A DNA stretch of 64,000 nt, from NCBI GenBank assembly GCA_937944855.1, contig CALFAY010000015.1, positions 1 to 64,000 on the forward strand, given 5' to 3'. Below, piece after piece: positions 24,909 to 34,204 of the stretch. The position numbers and the translations under genes are program-made. The stretch is from an uncultured Planctomycetota bacterium (GTDB taxonomy: Bacteria; Planctomycetota; Planctomycetia; Gemmatales; HRBIN36). A model generated the notes under the pieces. It was not told the origin of the DNA. It saw nothing but the letters and a program-made list of their open reading frames with translations, and did not search any database. Within the stretch, counting starts at the first letter, position 1. The number at the start of each line of letters is the position of its first letter.

Positions 24909-26657
24909 ATGAGGTCGGAACAGAACCGCGATCAGGCGGCTGATTCTCCCGGCACCGGTCGCCCGCCCTTCTCCCGGCAGGCACCCGGCGACGTGCCGGA
25001 CCTTGCCTCCTTGCATCGTACTCGCCCGTCCGCCTCGCCCCAGGCTCTGGACGAAGACTGGGACCTTGCCCGCAATCAAGGCATCGGCCCGCTTTCCCAT
25101 GCTGGGCTGGTCACGGAAGGCCCTGACAGCCTCGTACTGGGCGGCTTCAAGATCGTCCGCAAGATCGGACTGGGGGGCTTTGGGGCCGTCTATCTCGCCA
25201 AGGACCAGCAGACGGCCCGGCAAGTCGCTCTGAAGGTCTTGGCGCGCTCTAAGGCTGTCCGGGCTGATTACGTCCAACGCTTCCTTCGGGAAGCACGCAC
25301 GCTGGAGCGCCTCGACCATCCCAACATCGTCCGCGGCTACGTCCACGGCGAGGAGCAGGGCTGGCATTACTTTGCGATGGAGTACATAGACGGAGACAGC
25401 CTGTTCCGTTGGCTGCAACGCCTGGGCCGCCTCAGTGTGGCCGACACCTTGCACATCGCCCTGAAAGTGGCCGACGCCCTGGAATACGCCCACCATCGTC
25501 AACTCGTCCACCGCGACATCAAACCGGAGAACATCCTCCTGACTCGCGACGGTCGGGTAAAGCTGGCCGATCTGGGTCTGGCCAAGGAAATGGACGAGGA
25601 TCTGTCCCTGACTCGCACCGGCACCGGCTTCGGCACGCCCTACTACATGGCTCCGGAACAGGCCCGCAACGCCAAGTACGTCGATCACCGATCCGACATC
25701 CACTCCCTGGGCACGACGCTGTACCACTGCCTGACCGGCAGACTTCCGTGCCGGGGAGAGACCGCCCTGGAGATCATCCTGTCCAAAGAACAGGATCCCT
25801 ACGTCCCGATGCGGAAGTATCAGCGGGACATTCCGGAACGGGTCGATCTGATCGTCGCCAAGATGCTGGCTCGCAAGCCCGCCGAACGCTACCAGTCGTG
25901 CCGCGAGTTGGTCGAAGACATCGAACGCCTCGGACTGGCTTCCCCGTCCCTGCAATTCGTCCATCGGGAGGCCGACGAGGAACCGGATACGCTCGACAGC
26001 GAAGCGGCTGAGAGGACCCGCGAAATCCAGGTGGCGTTCCGTGCCCGCCCGGAGTCGGATTCTCCGACCGACCGACGGCCGCAGGTTCGCCCGCCGGATC
26101 ACTGGTGGTATATCCGTCACCGCAATCGCAAAGGGGAAGTCGTCACCGAACTGCTGACCACGGCCCAGATCCGGGGACTGCTCGAAGATCCGAGTTTCGA
26201 CCTCGACGCGCTGGTGTGCGACGAACCCGACGGGGAGTTCCGCCCTTTGATCGGTTTCCGCGAGTTCCAGGATGTCTTTCGCCGCGTCCAGGACGCCCGG
26301 GCCAAGACCAGGCTGGAGAGCCGCAACACCCAGTTGAAGCAGGTCTATTCCAAGGTTCATGATGAAATAGTCCAAAGGGAACTGCGGCGCGAGGAAGCAC
26401 GCAAACAAAGTCAGATCAGTGACGACGAACGCCTAGTTCAGGAAGGCTTGCAGTCGCTGAAGAAGCTCTGGGACCAGGTGCCGTTAGAGAAGGTCCGCGA
26501 AGCCGCGGATAAGCATGTCGAGAAAGTCCGCGAAATGGCGGCCGATGCCGAAGGGCGACGCAAATTGGTTCGCTATGGCGTCGCCGCTGCCGCAGTCGTG
26601 GGCGTTCTGGTGCTGGCGCGGATCATGTATGGCTTGGTAAGCTGGTTGATCTCTTAA
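24909..26657 (+). CDS. Ser/Thr protein kinase with GYF_2-like domain and C-terminal anchor
   Basis: This is a 582-residue protein. The N-terminal 75 residues are polar and disordered. The kinase domain (about 78-350) has IGLGGFGAVY, VALKVL (Lys109), VHRDIKPEN (Asp203), the metal-binding loop ADLGLAK (DLG instead of DFG) and YYMAPEQ. After an acidic linker, residues about 397-455 (HWWYIRHRNRKGE...TAQIRGLL..DPSFDLDALVCDE) match GYF_2 domains, which bind proline-rich or protein partners in bacteria. A coiled coil follows (about 460-540) and a single C-terminal transmembrane helix (about 555-578). ATG 24909 is used; an earlier in-frame start at 24867 is unlikely. It converges with a small gene, overlapping by 4 bases. 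Confidence 0.9.
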   Translation: MRSEQNRDQAADSPGTGRPPFSRQAPGDVPDLASLHRTRPSASPQALDEDWDLARNQGIGPLSHAGLVTEGPDSLVLGGFKIVRKIGLGGFGAVYLAKDQQTARQVALKVLARSKAVRADYVQRFLREARTLERLDHPNIVRGYVHGEEQGWHYFAMEYIDGDSLFRWLQRLGRLSVADTLHIALKVADALEYAHHRQLVHRDIKPENILLTRDGRVKLADLGLAKEMDEDLSLTRTGTGFGTPYYMAPEQARNAKYVDHRSDIHSLGTTLYHCLTGRLPCRGETALEIILSKEQDPYVPMRKYQRDIPERVDLIVAKMLARKPAERYQSCRELVEDIERLGLASPSLQFVHREADEEPDTLDSEAAERTREIQVAFRARPESDSPTDRRPQVRPPDHWWYIRHRNRKGEVVTELLTTAQIRGLLEDPSFDLDALVCDEPDGEFRPLIGFREFQDVFRRVQDARAKTRLESRNTQLKQVYSKVHDEIVQRELRREEARKQSQISDDERLVQEGLQSLKKLWDQVPLEKVREAADKHVEKVREMAADAEGRRKLVRYGVAAAAVVGVLVLARIMYGLVSWLIS

Positions 26658-26995
26658 TCGCCCGTCGTGGGATCGTCGTTCTCGGTGCCCGGCCTGCGGC
26701 GAGGTTGTGCTTCCTCTTCTTCCCGTTCGTCGAAAATGCCGCTTTCATCGACCACGATGGCCTTGAGCGACAACGTGCCGGCGGCCACCACCAGCGCGGC
26801 AGCGGCCAGGGAAGGTTCGTGGGTCGGCAGTGGGCAGGCAAAAACGGCGTCGCTTGCCTGGCGGTCCAGAGTGGTGAACTCCGGAGTGGGGTTGTCGGTG
26901 TTCTGAGCAAGAACCAGCTGTTCCGAGGGCACGGTCAGGGCCGGGGACACTCCGCCGGACACGATCAAAGCCCCAAACCGGGCGATTTCTTCCAT
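26654..26995 (-). CDS. Small hypothetical protein, convergent with kinase
   Basis: This is a 113-residue protein from ATG 26995 (an earlier ATG at 27010 adds five residues). Composition: a hydrophobic N-terminal third (IARFGALIVSGGVSPALTV), a middle stretch with one Cys, an AAAALVVAAGTLSLKAIVVD helix, then a strongly acidic and basic tail (about 90-113: FDEREEEEAQPRRR, then acidic). No known domain was recognised. Its stop overlaps that of the kinase by four bases. Nothing similar to a precursor-peptide leader was certain. Reading frame, start and composition suggest a real but lineage-specific gene. Confidence 0.45.
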   Translation of the reverse strand: MEEIARFGALIVSGGVSPALTVPSEQLVLAQNTDNPTPEFTTLDRQASDAVFACPLPTHEPSLAAAALVVAAGTLSLKAIVVDESGIFDEREEEEAQPRRRPGTENDDPTTGD

Positions 26996-27359
26996 GTTTA
27001 CTGACCTCATGAAATTTGCGATTGCCGAACCAACCGGGGATTCGCAGGCCTCCGCCTCATTTTGGCCGGTTCAAGTGCCGAAGTCCATGACCTTTCCCGG
27101 TTTTCCTGGGCAGTGCGAGGGACATTTCCGACCGTTCCGATCTGCGCACGCGGACGGACATTGCCCAGCTTGACCGATTTTTATCACACATCTATAATGC
27201 GAAAGTCACGGCAACAGGCAGCAACGCCCCAAGTTACTGCGATGCTTCCAGTTGTGTCATCGTTCGGGCTGGGCAAGAGGCGTTCGCCGCTGGGCACCCC
27301 TCCTGATTCCGCATCCGTTCGCCGCTGGACGATCCGCCGGCGTTCCGAGGGTTCCGGGC
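26996..27359. other. Intergenic region carrying the dnaG promoter
   Basis: About 360 bases with no convincing gene. It holds the sigma-70 promoter at 27170-27198 and a leader of about 155 bases before dnaG. The segment 27181-27240 is AT-rich by the window's standard. No riboswitch or hairpin of note was seen. Confidence 0.5.
27170..27198 (+). promoter_or_regulatory. Near-consensus sigma-70 promoter for dnaG-rpoD
   Basis: TTGACC (27170-27175), a 17-base spacer and a perfect TATAAT (27193-27198): 5 of 6 plus 6 of 6 matches with ideal spacing. Transcription should start near 27205, about 155 bases before the dnaG start. It is the strongest promoter match seen in the window. Confidence 0.75.
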
Positions 27360-29156
27360 GTGGCTGGTGAGCAAGTCAGCATGGTCAAGCAGGCCAATGA
27401 CATCGTCGAGGTCATTGGCGAGTATCTTCCGCTGAAAAAGCGGGGACGGACCTACTTGGGCCTGTGTCCCTTCCACGACGACCACCACCCTAGTTTCAGT
27501 GTCGATCCGACGCGGCAGATTTTCCGCTGCTGGGCCTGTGGAAAGGCCGGCGACGTGATCGCCTTCGTGCAAGAACGGGAACGCCTTACCTTCCGTGAGG
27601 CTCTCGAATTGCTGGCCCGTCGGGCCAACATCCCTCTCCGCAAAGGCCGCGCGCCGAAGGATCAGAGCGAGCGCCTGCGGCTGTTCGATCTGATGAAGTG
27701 GGCCGAGGAGCAGTACCATCATTTCCTTCTGACCGCTGCGGAGGCGGAAGCGGCTCGGGATTATCTGGCCCAGCGGCGTCTGAGCCTGGAGACGATCCGA
27801 CGCTACGGGCTGGGATACGCCCCCGAGTCGTGGTCTTGGCTGACGGAGCGGGCGGCACGGGCCGGTTGGCCGGACGATCTGCTCGTGACGGCTGGGCTGA
27901 CGGCGCAGCGGGACAGCGACGGTAGCTGTTATGACCGCTTTCGCGATCGGGTCATGTTTCCCATCCGTGACGTTCGGGGGCGGACCGTGGGCTTCGGCGG
28001 ACGCATCTTGCCCTCAAGTCCGCACGCTTCGACCGCGCCCAAGTATTATAATTCAGCCGACACCCCGCTCTTCACCAAGAGCGATCACCTGTACGGACTG
28101 GATCAGGCTCGCTCGGCCGGTGAAAAGGAAGGCTGTCTGGCGATAGTCGAGGGGTACACGGACGTTCTGATGGCCCATCAGATGGGCGTCCTGCACGTCG
28201 TGGCCACCCTGGGCACGGCGCTGAACGTCCGCCATATCGTGCAACTGCGGCGTTATGTCCCCCGCGTCGTGCTGGTGTTCGATGCCGACGCGGGCGGGGA
28301 ACGAGGGGTGGATCGAGCCTTGGAACTGTTTCTCAGCCAGGATGTCGATCTGGCCGTGGCCGCCTTGCCGCCCGGTCTCGACCCGTGCGATCTGCTCCTG
28401 CGGGACGGGCCGGACGCCTTCCGGGCCATCCTCCAGACCGCCGTCGATGCCCTCGATTACAAGCTCGATCGGGAAATGACGCCGGACAACCTGGCCACGG
28501 TCAGCGGGCAGCAGCGGGCGCTGGACAGCGTCCTCAGCGTGCTGGCCGCCGTGCCCGAACTGCCCGGGCAACAGGCAGCGGTCCGACGCGATCTGATCCT
28601 CACCCGCATTGCCCAGCGCGTCCGCATGGATCTGCGGAGTGTCTGGCAGCGTTACCGTGAACTGGTCAAGCTCCGCCGGAAAGCCGACGCACCGCGTTCG
28701 CAGTCGTCCGGGTCCCAGTCTTCGCCGTCGGCCCGCGCCGCCAGAGCCGATCGGGGCGAATTGCTCCTTTTGCAGGTGCTCCTGGCGGAACCGGCCCTGG
28801 TCGGTCGAGCCTTGGCGGGGATCCGCCTGGATGATCTGCGTCACCCGGGGCTGCGACGATTGTTAGAAATACAGTACGCCTTGCACGCCCAAGGCCTTGA
28901 GCCTTCGGTCGATCAGTTGCGGCTGCATCTGGAGGACAAGCCCGAACTGGCGGAAACGGCGGTGCGTCTCCAGGTGCAGGGACTCGACATCCCGGATCGC
29001 CCAGCCGTTCTGGACCAACTGATGCAAAGCTTTAAACGACGACGGGAGAAGTTGCTGGCAGGCCGGCTTCAGGGCCAGTTGCAGAACGTGCCCAGCGACG
29101 CTCCCGTTCCGGTGGAACTGTTGCGCAAGTTGCAGGAGATCACTGAGGAACCTTGA
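27360..29156 (+). CDS. dnaG: DNA primase
   Basis: It synthesises RNA primers at the replication fork. The protein is about 598 residues. The N-terminal zinc finger ([12 protein letters not shown]...[12 protein letters not shown]2 type) is followed by the catalytic core and the TOPRIM motifs [15 protein letters not shown] and [12 protein letters not shown], with RVVATLGT-like context. The C-terminal helicase-binding region (about 430-598) is helical and divergent, as usual. The open frame begins at 27252, but GTG 27360 best matches the family N-terminus (a short helix before [14 protein letters not shown]); ATG 27381 is the other option. It lies directly upstream of rpoD, as in the classical macromolecular-synthesis operon, here without rpsU. 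Confidence 0.95.
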   Translation: MAGEQVSMVKQANDIVEVIGEYLPLKKRGRTYLGLCPFHDDHHPSFSVDPTRQIFRCWACGKAGDVIAFVQERERLTFREALELLARRANIPLRKGRAPKDQSERLRLFDLMKWAEEQYHHFLLTAAEAEAARDYLAQRRLSLETIRRYGLGYAPESWSWLTERAARAGWPDDLLVTAGLTAQRDSDGSCYDRFRDRVMFPIRDVRGRTVGFGGRILPSSPHASTAPKYYNSADTPLFTKSDHLYGLDQARSAGEKEGCLAIVEGYTDVLMAHQMGVLHVVATLGTALNVRHIVQLRRYVPRVVLVFDADAGGERGVDRALELFLSQDVDLAVAALPPGLDPCDLLLRDGPDAFRAILQTAVDALDYKLDREMTPDNLATVSGQQRALDSVLSVLAAVPELPGQQAAVRRDLILTRIAQRVRMDLRSVWQRYRELVKLRRKADAPRSQSSGSQSSPSARAARADRGELLLLQVLLAEPALVGRALAGIRLDDLRHPGLRRLLEIQYALHAQGLEPSVDQLRLHLEDKPELAETAVRLQVQGLDIPDRPAVLDQLMQSFKRRREKLLAGRLQGQLQNVPSDAPVPVELLRKLQEITEEP

Positions 29157-29252
29157 GGTCGCGGATCCGTCCGCGCCGGAGAGCGACCCGAGCGACGGAC
29201 GGCCACGGTGGCGAACAGAGTTGAGGCCAAAGCCGGGACAATCCGACGAGCA

Positions 29253-29258
29253 TATAAT
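29253..29258 (+). promoter_or_regulatory. Possible internal -10 box before rpoD
   Basis: A perfect TATAAT lies 88 bases upstream of the rpoD start in the dnaG-rpoD gap. No -35 element is present at 16-18 bases; the nearest TTGAGG (29221) is 26 bases away. It is recorded because an internal rpoD promoter is common in this operon in other bacteria. Confidence 0.3.
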
Positions 29259-29346
29259 TGCCAACGGCACGGATGCCAGCCGTCGGGGATGCCTTACGCA
29301 TCCGGCTCCCGGTCGAATCCCCGAAGATGACGCGAGGAGGGATTGG

Positions 29347-31002
29347 ATGGAAAAGATGGACGAAGGGCTGAAGTCCCTGATCGAGTCCGGTAAGCAGAAA
29401 GGCTACCTGACTTTCTCTCAGGTCAACGACTATCTGCCCGACGACGCCCTGCATCCCGACAAGCTCGACAAGCTGCTGTTGCTTTTGGAGGAGCAAGGCA
29501 TCGAGCTGATCGACGAGTCGGAGGCCGAGGACCGCGAACAAGGCGAGGGCGACCGCCACGCCAGCAGCGATGAGTTCGAGGTCCCCAGTCCCGAAGACGG
29601 CGACGAGTCGTCGCCCCACATCGACGACCCGGTGCGGATGTACCTCACTCAGATGGGGGCCATCCCCCTGCTGACCCGCGAACAGGAAATCTCCCTGGCC
29701 AAGAAGATCGAAGTCACCCGCAAACGCTTCCGCCGCAAAGTGCTCGAATGCGATTACGCGCTGGCCAACGTGGTCGAGACCTTGCAGCGGGTCCATTCCG
29801 GCGAGCTGCCCTTCGATCGCACGGTCAAGATTTCCGTCACAGAGAACCTGGAGAAGGACCAGATTCTCCACCGCATGCCGCATAACCTCAAGACCCTCGA
29901 ACACTTGATGGCCCAGAACGTCGAGGATTTTGAACGCAGCCTCGACCCCGATCTGCCCGAAGAGGAGGTTCGCCGACTCCGCCGCAACCTCCGCAATCGC
30001 CGCCGCAAGTGCGTCACCCTCGTCGAGGAACTGAGCATCCGCACCCAGCGGGTCCAGCCCTTGATGAAGAAGATGGAGCAGATGGCGGCCCGCATGGAAG
30101 AACTGGAACGGCAGCGAGAAATCCTCCGCAGCCGGCCCGGCAGCCGCGAAGACCTGGCCAACATCGAGGCCGAACTCCGCGACCTCATGCTTAAAACGCT
30201 GGAAACCCCGGCCAGCCTCCGCAAGCGGGTCGAAATCATCAAGAAACGCTTCAGCGAATACGAAGACGCCAAGCGGGCCTTGTCCGGCGGCAATCTCCGC
30301 CTCGTCGTCAGCATCGCCAAGAAGTACCGCAACCGCGGCCTGAGCTTCCTCGACCTGATTCAGGAAGGCAACACCGGCCTGATGCGGGCGGTGGACAAGT
30401 ACGAGTACCGCCGCGGCTACAAGTTCAGCACCTACGCCACCTGGTGGATTCGCCAGGCCATCACCCGAGCCATCGCCGATCAGGCCCGCACCATCCGCAT
30501 CCCTGTCCACATGATCGAAACCATGTCCAAGCTCCGCAACGTCTCCAAGAAGCTGTTGCAGGAGAAGGGACGGGAACCGACCATTGAAGAGACCGCCCGG
30601 GCCGCCAACATCCCGATCGAAGAGACTCGGCGTGTCCTCAAGATCAGCCGCAACCCGATCAGCCTCGACCGGCCGGTCGGCGAGAGCGAGGACAGCTACT
30701 TCGGCGAGTTCATCGAAGACGACAGCGCCGAGTCGCCGGTCAATGCCGCGACGCAGGAGATGCTCAAGGACAAGATCGAACAGGTGCTCAAGACTCTGAC
30801 GTATCGGGAACGGGAGATCATCAAGCTCCGCTACGGACTGGGCGACGGTTACACCTACACGCTGGAAGAAGTGGGCCGCATCTTCAAGGTCACGCGCGAG
30901 CGCGTCCGGCAGATCGAGGCCAAGGCCGTCCGCAAGTTACAGCATCCGGTGCGGAGCCGACAATTGGAGGGCTTTCTGGACAGTTTCCAGCGCGGCCGCT
31001 GA
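29347..31002 (+). CDS. rpoD: RNA polymerase primary sigma factor
   Basis: This is the housekeeping sigma-70 factor, 551 residues. The N-terminus has region 1.1-like helices ([20 protein letters not shown], about 9-28) and an acidic spacer, then region 1.2 ([21 protein letters not shown]). A non-conserved helical insertion (about 130-300) is followed by region 2 ([26 protein letters not shown] and [19 protein letters not shown]), region 3, and region 4 ([18 protein letters not shown]). The start is ATG 29347, with GAGGAGGG 5-6 bases upstream; the open frame runs back to 29221 but without support. It is followed by a strong terminator. Confidence 0.97.
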   Translation: MEKMDEGLKSLIESGKQKGYLTFSQVNDYLPDDALHPDKLDKLLLLLEEQGIELIDESEAEDREQGEGDRHASSDEFEVPSPEDGDESSPHIDDPVRMYLTQMGAIPLLTREQEISLAKKIEVTRKRFRRKVLECDYALANVVETLQRVHSGELPFDRTVKISVTENLEKDQILHRMPHNLKTLEHLMAQNVEDFERSLDPDLPEEEVRRLRRNLRNRRRKCVTLVEELSIRTQRVQPLMKKMEQMAARMEELERQREILRSRPGSREDLANIEAELRDLMLKTLETPASLRKRVEIIKKRFSEYEDAKRALSGGNLRLVVSIAKKYRNRGLSFLDLIQEGNTGLMRAVDKYEYRRGYKFSTYATWWIRQAITRAIADQARTIRIPVHMIETMSKLRNVSKKLLQEKGREPTIEETARAANIPIEETRRVLKISRNPISLDRPVGESEDSYFGEFIEDDSAESPVNAATQEMLKDKIEQVLKTLTYREREIIKLRYGLGDGYTYTLEEVGRIFKVTRERVRQIEAKAVRKLQHPVRSRQLEGFLDSFQRGR

Positions 31003-31012
31003 CGGCCGCAGG

Positions 31013-31044
31013 ACCGCCGGTCCCGACGGATCGGCGGTTTTTTT
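31013..31044 (+). terminator. Rho-independent terminator after rpoD
   Basis: A 7-bp stem (31013-31019 with 31032-31038, arms ACCGCCG and CGGCGGT) closes a 12-base loop and runs into seven T residues. It sits about 10 bases after the rpoD stop and should end the dnaG-rpoD transcript. Confidence 0.88.
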
Positions 31045-31069
31045 ATGGACCAGGCTGCACGCACCAACC

Positions 31070-31774
31070 ATGACCGTCAACGAACTGCTCCGCGAACTCC
31101 ATCGCCTGCATCTCAAAATCCACGATCTACGCGAGGAGGCCGAGCGGGCTCCACGACGGCTTCGCGCCGCTCAGGCCAAGATCGACGCCGCGGCCAAAGT
31201 CCTCCAGGACCATCTTGAAGCCATCAAACGCCTGAAAATCAACATCCACCAGAAAGAAACCACGATCAAAGAGCACGAGGCCAAGATCGAACGCTACCAG
31301 AGCCAGATGAAGGCGATCACCAAGGACAAGGAATACCAGGCCCTTCGCCACGAAATCGAGAATGAGCGGATGGCCATCGCGGTCCACGAGGATCAAATCC
31401 TTGACCTGATGTTGCAGGTCGAGCAGAAGCAGGCCCAGACTCCCGCCCTCGAAGGGGAAGTGCAGAAGGCCAAGGCGGAGTATGCGAAGGTCGAGGCCGA
31501 AGTCGGGGGCCGACGGGACGAACTCTACGCTCAACTGGCCCAGGCCGAGGCCGAACTCAAGCAAATCGAGCAGCACCTCAATGGCGATCTCAGAAAGGCG
31601 TATGAGCGGCTGGTCAAGGCCCACGGCGGCGCGGAGGCTTTGTGCGAACTGCGCGACGGCTACTGTTCCGGCTGCCAGACGCAGGCGACCTTGCAGCAGC
31701 GTCTCGACGCCGCCGCCAACCGCATCGTGCTGTGCAACTCCTGCGGGAAACTGCTCTATCTTTCCACCGGCTGA
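31070..31774 (+). CDS. C4-type zinc ribbon protein with coiled coil (CdsZ/DUF164 family)
   Basis: This is a 234-residue protein. Residues about 1-170 are an almost continuous charged coiled coil (Glu/Lys/Arg/Ala heptads such as IHQKETTIKEHEAKIERYQ). The C-terminal 40 residues carry a zinc ribbon, CSGC (about residue 203-206) and CNSC (about 224-227). This layout is the zf-RING_7 or CdsZ family, bacterial proteins linked with secretion (chlamydial CdsZ) or of unknown cytoplasmic role. It follows the rpoD terminator by about 25 bases and is often near rpoD-dnaG in related phyla. The assignment to family is firm; the role is not. Confidence 0.88.
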   Translation: MTVNELLRELHRLHLKIHDLREEAERAPRRLRAAQAKIDAAAKVLQDHLEAIKRLKINIHQKETTIKEHEAKIERYQSQMKAITKDKEYQALRHEIENERMAIAVHEDQILDLMLQVEQKQAQTPALEGEVQKAKAEYAKVEAEVGGRRDELYAQLAQAEAELKQIEQHLNGDLRKAYERLVKAHGGAEALCELRDGYCSGCQTQATLQQRLDAAANRIVLCNSCGKLLYLSTG

Positions 31775-31800
31775 CAGGTCCGGTCGTCAGGGGCCTGTCA
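31772..31800. terminator. Hairpin between convergent genes
   Basis: The inverted repeat TGACAGG...CCTGTCA (31772-31778 and 31794-31800, 15-base loop) overlaps the stop codons of the zinc-ribbon gene and of the convergent DUF1592-type gene. Neither side has a T-run, so it is only a possible bidirectional stop. Confidence 0.28.
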
Positions 31801-34171
31801 CCCGCTTGCCCCGGTACTGGAACGGATCGCTCTTGACGATCTCCAGCACCAGGCGGCTGAAGCGGTTGCCGTCCTTGGCGACGGCGGCGGCAATCTCGTC
31901 CACCACGCACTTGTCGTACGACTCCAGACCGCGGCCCAGGGCGTAGGTCAGCATCCGGTCGGCCAGGCACTTGCGGAACTGGTCCTCCCGCTTCAGCAGA
32001 ATCCGTTTCAACTCCTTGGCGTTGGCGAACTGTTCACCGGAAGGCAGGACGCCGGACGGGTCGATGTCAAAGTTGCCGTCCCGGGTCCGCCACATGCCGA
32101 TGGCGTCGTAATTCTCGAAGGCGAAGCCGATCGGATCCATCCGTTGATGGCAACTGGCGCAGGTCGGATTGCTGCGGTGCTGCTCCATCCGCTGCCGCAA
32201 CGAGCCTTTGAGCACGGACTCTTTGTCCTCGGGAAGTTCTCCGGCGTCCGGAGCGGGAGGCGGGGGCGGCGTGTTGAGGATGTTTTCCAGCACCCATTTG
32301 CCCCGCTTGACCGGCGAGGTCCGCGTCGGGTTCGAGGTCACGGTCAAAATGCTGGCCTGCGTCAGGATACCGCCGCGCTGATCGCCGGCGAGTTGCACCT
32401 TGCGGAACTGACTGCCCCGCACGCCGCGGATGCCGTAGTGCCGGGCCAGTCGCTCGTTGACATAGGTCCAATCGGAATCGAGGAACTCCAGGATGCTGCG
32501 GTCCTGCCGCATGATCTCCAAGAAGTAGAGCTCGGTTTCCCGGATCATGGCCCAGCGCAGGGCCTCATCGAATTCCGGGAACATATCCGGGTCGGGTTGA
32601 AAAGTCTGAAGACTCCGCAATTGCAGCCATTGCCCGGCGAAGTTCTCCACCAGGGCGAACGCCTTGTCGTCCTGGAGCATCCGCCGGACCTGTGCTTCGA
32701 GCACGCCCGGTTTGCGGAGTTCGCCCCTCTCCGCCAGGGCGAATAACTCGTCGTCCGGCATCGAGGACCAGAGGAAGTAGGACAAGCGCGTGGCCAGCTC
32801 GAAATCGCTGATCGGATGGGAGCCGTCGGGCCGGGTCGGAGGCCGATCCAGTTCCACCTTGAAGAGGAAATGTGGCGACACCAACACGGCGGTGAAGGCC
32901 AGTTGCACGGCCTTCTCGAAAGGTTCGCCGTTTTTGATGCCCATGTCGTACAGGCCCAGCAGCCGCTCGACCTCGTGATCGCTGACCGGACGGCGGTAGG
33001 CCCGCGTGGCGAATCGGGCGATGTTCTGTCGGGCGGCTTCTCGCGGCGGCGTCTTGTCATTCGGAAGCACGCTCAAAAGTCGCCGACCGATCTCGCTAAT
33101 CGGAGGAATGTATTGATCGAGCGGCCCTTCGATCTCGATGCTCAGTATGACCAGATTGCGGTCGCGCTGATTCGGGTCGGGATGATCGGGGTTGTAGAAG
33201 TCGTTGAGGAAGGCGACGGCGAGACGTCGTTTACCCGGTTGCGGGCGGAAGCGGACCTCGAACCGGCCTGGACGGACCTCGCGATGCGGCACTTCCACGG
33301 TTTGAAGGTCGCGGTCTTCGTAGCGGATCGCCATGCGGCACGGTTCGTTGCCGGCCTGCTGACCGAAAGCGCGAACGCGGAAGATGTACTCCGCCTCGTG
33401 GGGAAAATCATGCAGGACGAACAGTTCACCGTTGCTGAACAACACGCGGGGGCCGTCACCGCCCTGGTCCCGGAGAGTGGATTGCAAAGCCCGGCCTTCG
33501 TAGCGTTGGAGCGGCCGGGTGGAAGCCTTGGGATCGACCGCGAAGGCGGTGGCCATGATCTTCTCAGCGGCGTTGAGGTACTTCTCCAGAAGCATGGGGG
33601 GGAGCGAGAGCACGTCGCCGATGTTGTCGAAGCCGTAGCCCACGTCGTCGGCGGGGAAGTCGTCGGCCGGCTGGAACTTGACGCCGACCAGGTCGCGGAT
33701 GGTGTTGTTGTACTCGGCCCGATTGAGCCGACGAATGGTGACGCGGCCGGCCTGACGGTTCTTGGTGCAGTCCACTTCGGCGATCTTCTTCTCGATCCAC
33801 GAAGCGATACGTTCGATTTCTCCGGCAGTCGGCCTCGGTTTGCCCTCGGGAGGCATGGTGCCGCCGCGGAGGTTCTGCACGATCAGGTCCCAGTCGTCCT
33901 TGAACTTGATGATGTCGGCTTCGTCCCGGTACTTTCTCAGGTCTAGCCCACCCTTGGGCTTTTCGCCGCTGTGGCAGGAGTGGCAGTATTTGGCCAGAAG
34001 CGGTTGGATGTCGCGGCTGAAGGACGCCGATGCCGACGCGCCGTCTGACTTGGCCTGGTCGGCAGTCAGCGGGGCGACCACGCCGACGGCCAGAAAACCC
34101 GCCACGATAACCAGCAGGCCGAGCACAACCCGATTCACCCTCGCCGTCTTGCTAGCGGGCTGGCGGATCAC
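31787..34171 (-). CDS. DUF1587/1588/1592-type planctomycete cytochrome protein
   Basis: This is a 794-residue exported protein of the planctomycete-specific type. It has an N-terminal anchor or signal (about 12-34), then a heme-binding CHSCH motif (C63, C66, H67) in the cytochrome C-like entry domain, and the DUF1587/1592/1595/1588/1585 blocks (TIRRLNRAEYNNTIRDLVG; LATRLSYFLWSSMPDDELFALAERG; the second CASCHQRMDPIGFAFENYD near residue 669; LTYALGRGLESYD). These proteins are thought to be polysaccharide-degradation or redox partners, but no activity is established. GTG 34171 has GGAG eight bases upstream. It is followed upstream by a DUF1501 gene 33 bases away, the usual partner. Confidence 0.93.
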   Translation of the reverse strand: MIRQPASKTARVNRVVLGLLVIVAGFLAVGVVAPLTADQAKSDGASASASFSRDIQPLLAKYCHSCHSGEKPKGGLDLRKYRDEADIIKFKDDWDLIVQNLRGGTMPPEGKPRPTAGEIERIASWIEKKIAEVDCTKNRQAGRVTIRRLNRAEYNNTIRDLVGVKFQPADDFPADDVGYGFDNIGDVLSLPPMLLEKYLNAAEKIMATAFAVDPKASTRPLQRYEGRALQSTLRDQGGDGPRVLFSNGELFVLHDFPHEAEYIFRVRAFGQQAGNEPCRMAIRYEDRDLQTVEVPHREVRPGRFEVRFRPQPGKRRLAVAFLNDFYNPDHPDPNQRDRNLVILSIEIEGPLDQYIPPISEIGRRLLSVLPNDKTPPREAARQNIARFATRAYRRPVSDHEVERLLGLYDMGIKNGEPFEKAVQLAFTAVLVSPHFLFKVELDRPPTRPDGSHPISDFELATRLSYFLWSSMPDDELFALAERGELRKPGVLEAQVRRMLQDDKAFALVENFAGQWLQLRSLQTFQPDPDMFPEFDEALRWAMIRETELYFLEIMRQDRSILEFLDSDWTYVNERLARHYGIRGVRGSQFRKVQLAGDQRGGILTQASILTVTSNPTRTSPVKRGKWVLENILNTPPPPPAPDAGELPEDKESVLKGSLRQRMEQHRSNPTCASCHQRMDPIGFAFENYDAIGMWRTRDGNFDIDPSGVLPSGEQFANAKELKRILLKREDQFRKCLADRMLTYALGRGLESYDKCVVDEIAAAVAKDGNRFSRLVLEIVKSDPFQYRGKRVTGP

Positions 34172-34204
34172 GGTGCGATCTCCCGCAAAAGGTCAGCAGA
34201 ACCC

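Noticed and set aside
24663-26408. 581-codon minus-strand frame opposite the GYF-domain kinase
   Set aside because: The kinase on the plus strand has all motifs; the antisense frame has none and lacks a ribosome site.
26654-26995. RiPP precursor peptide
   Set aside because: No leader motif, core peptide or modifying enzyme gene is near; the tail is simply charged.
32816-33946. 376-codon plus-strand frame opposite the DUF1592-type gene
   Set aside because: Shadow frame of a clear cytochrome-type gene with heme motifs.
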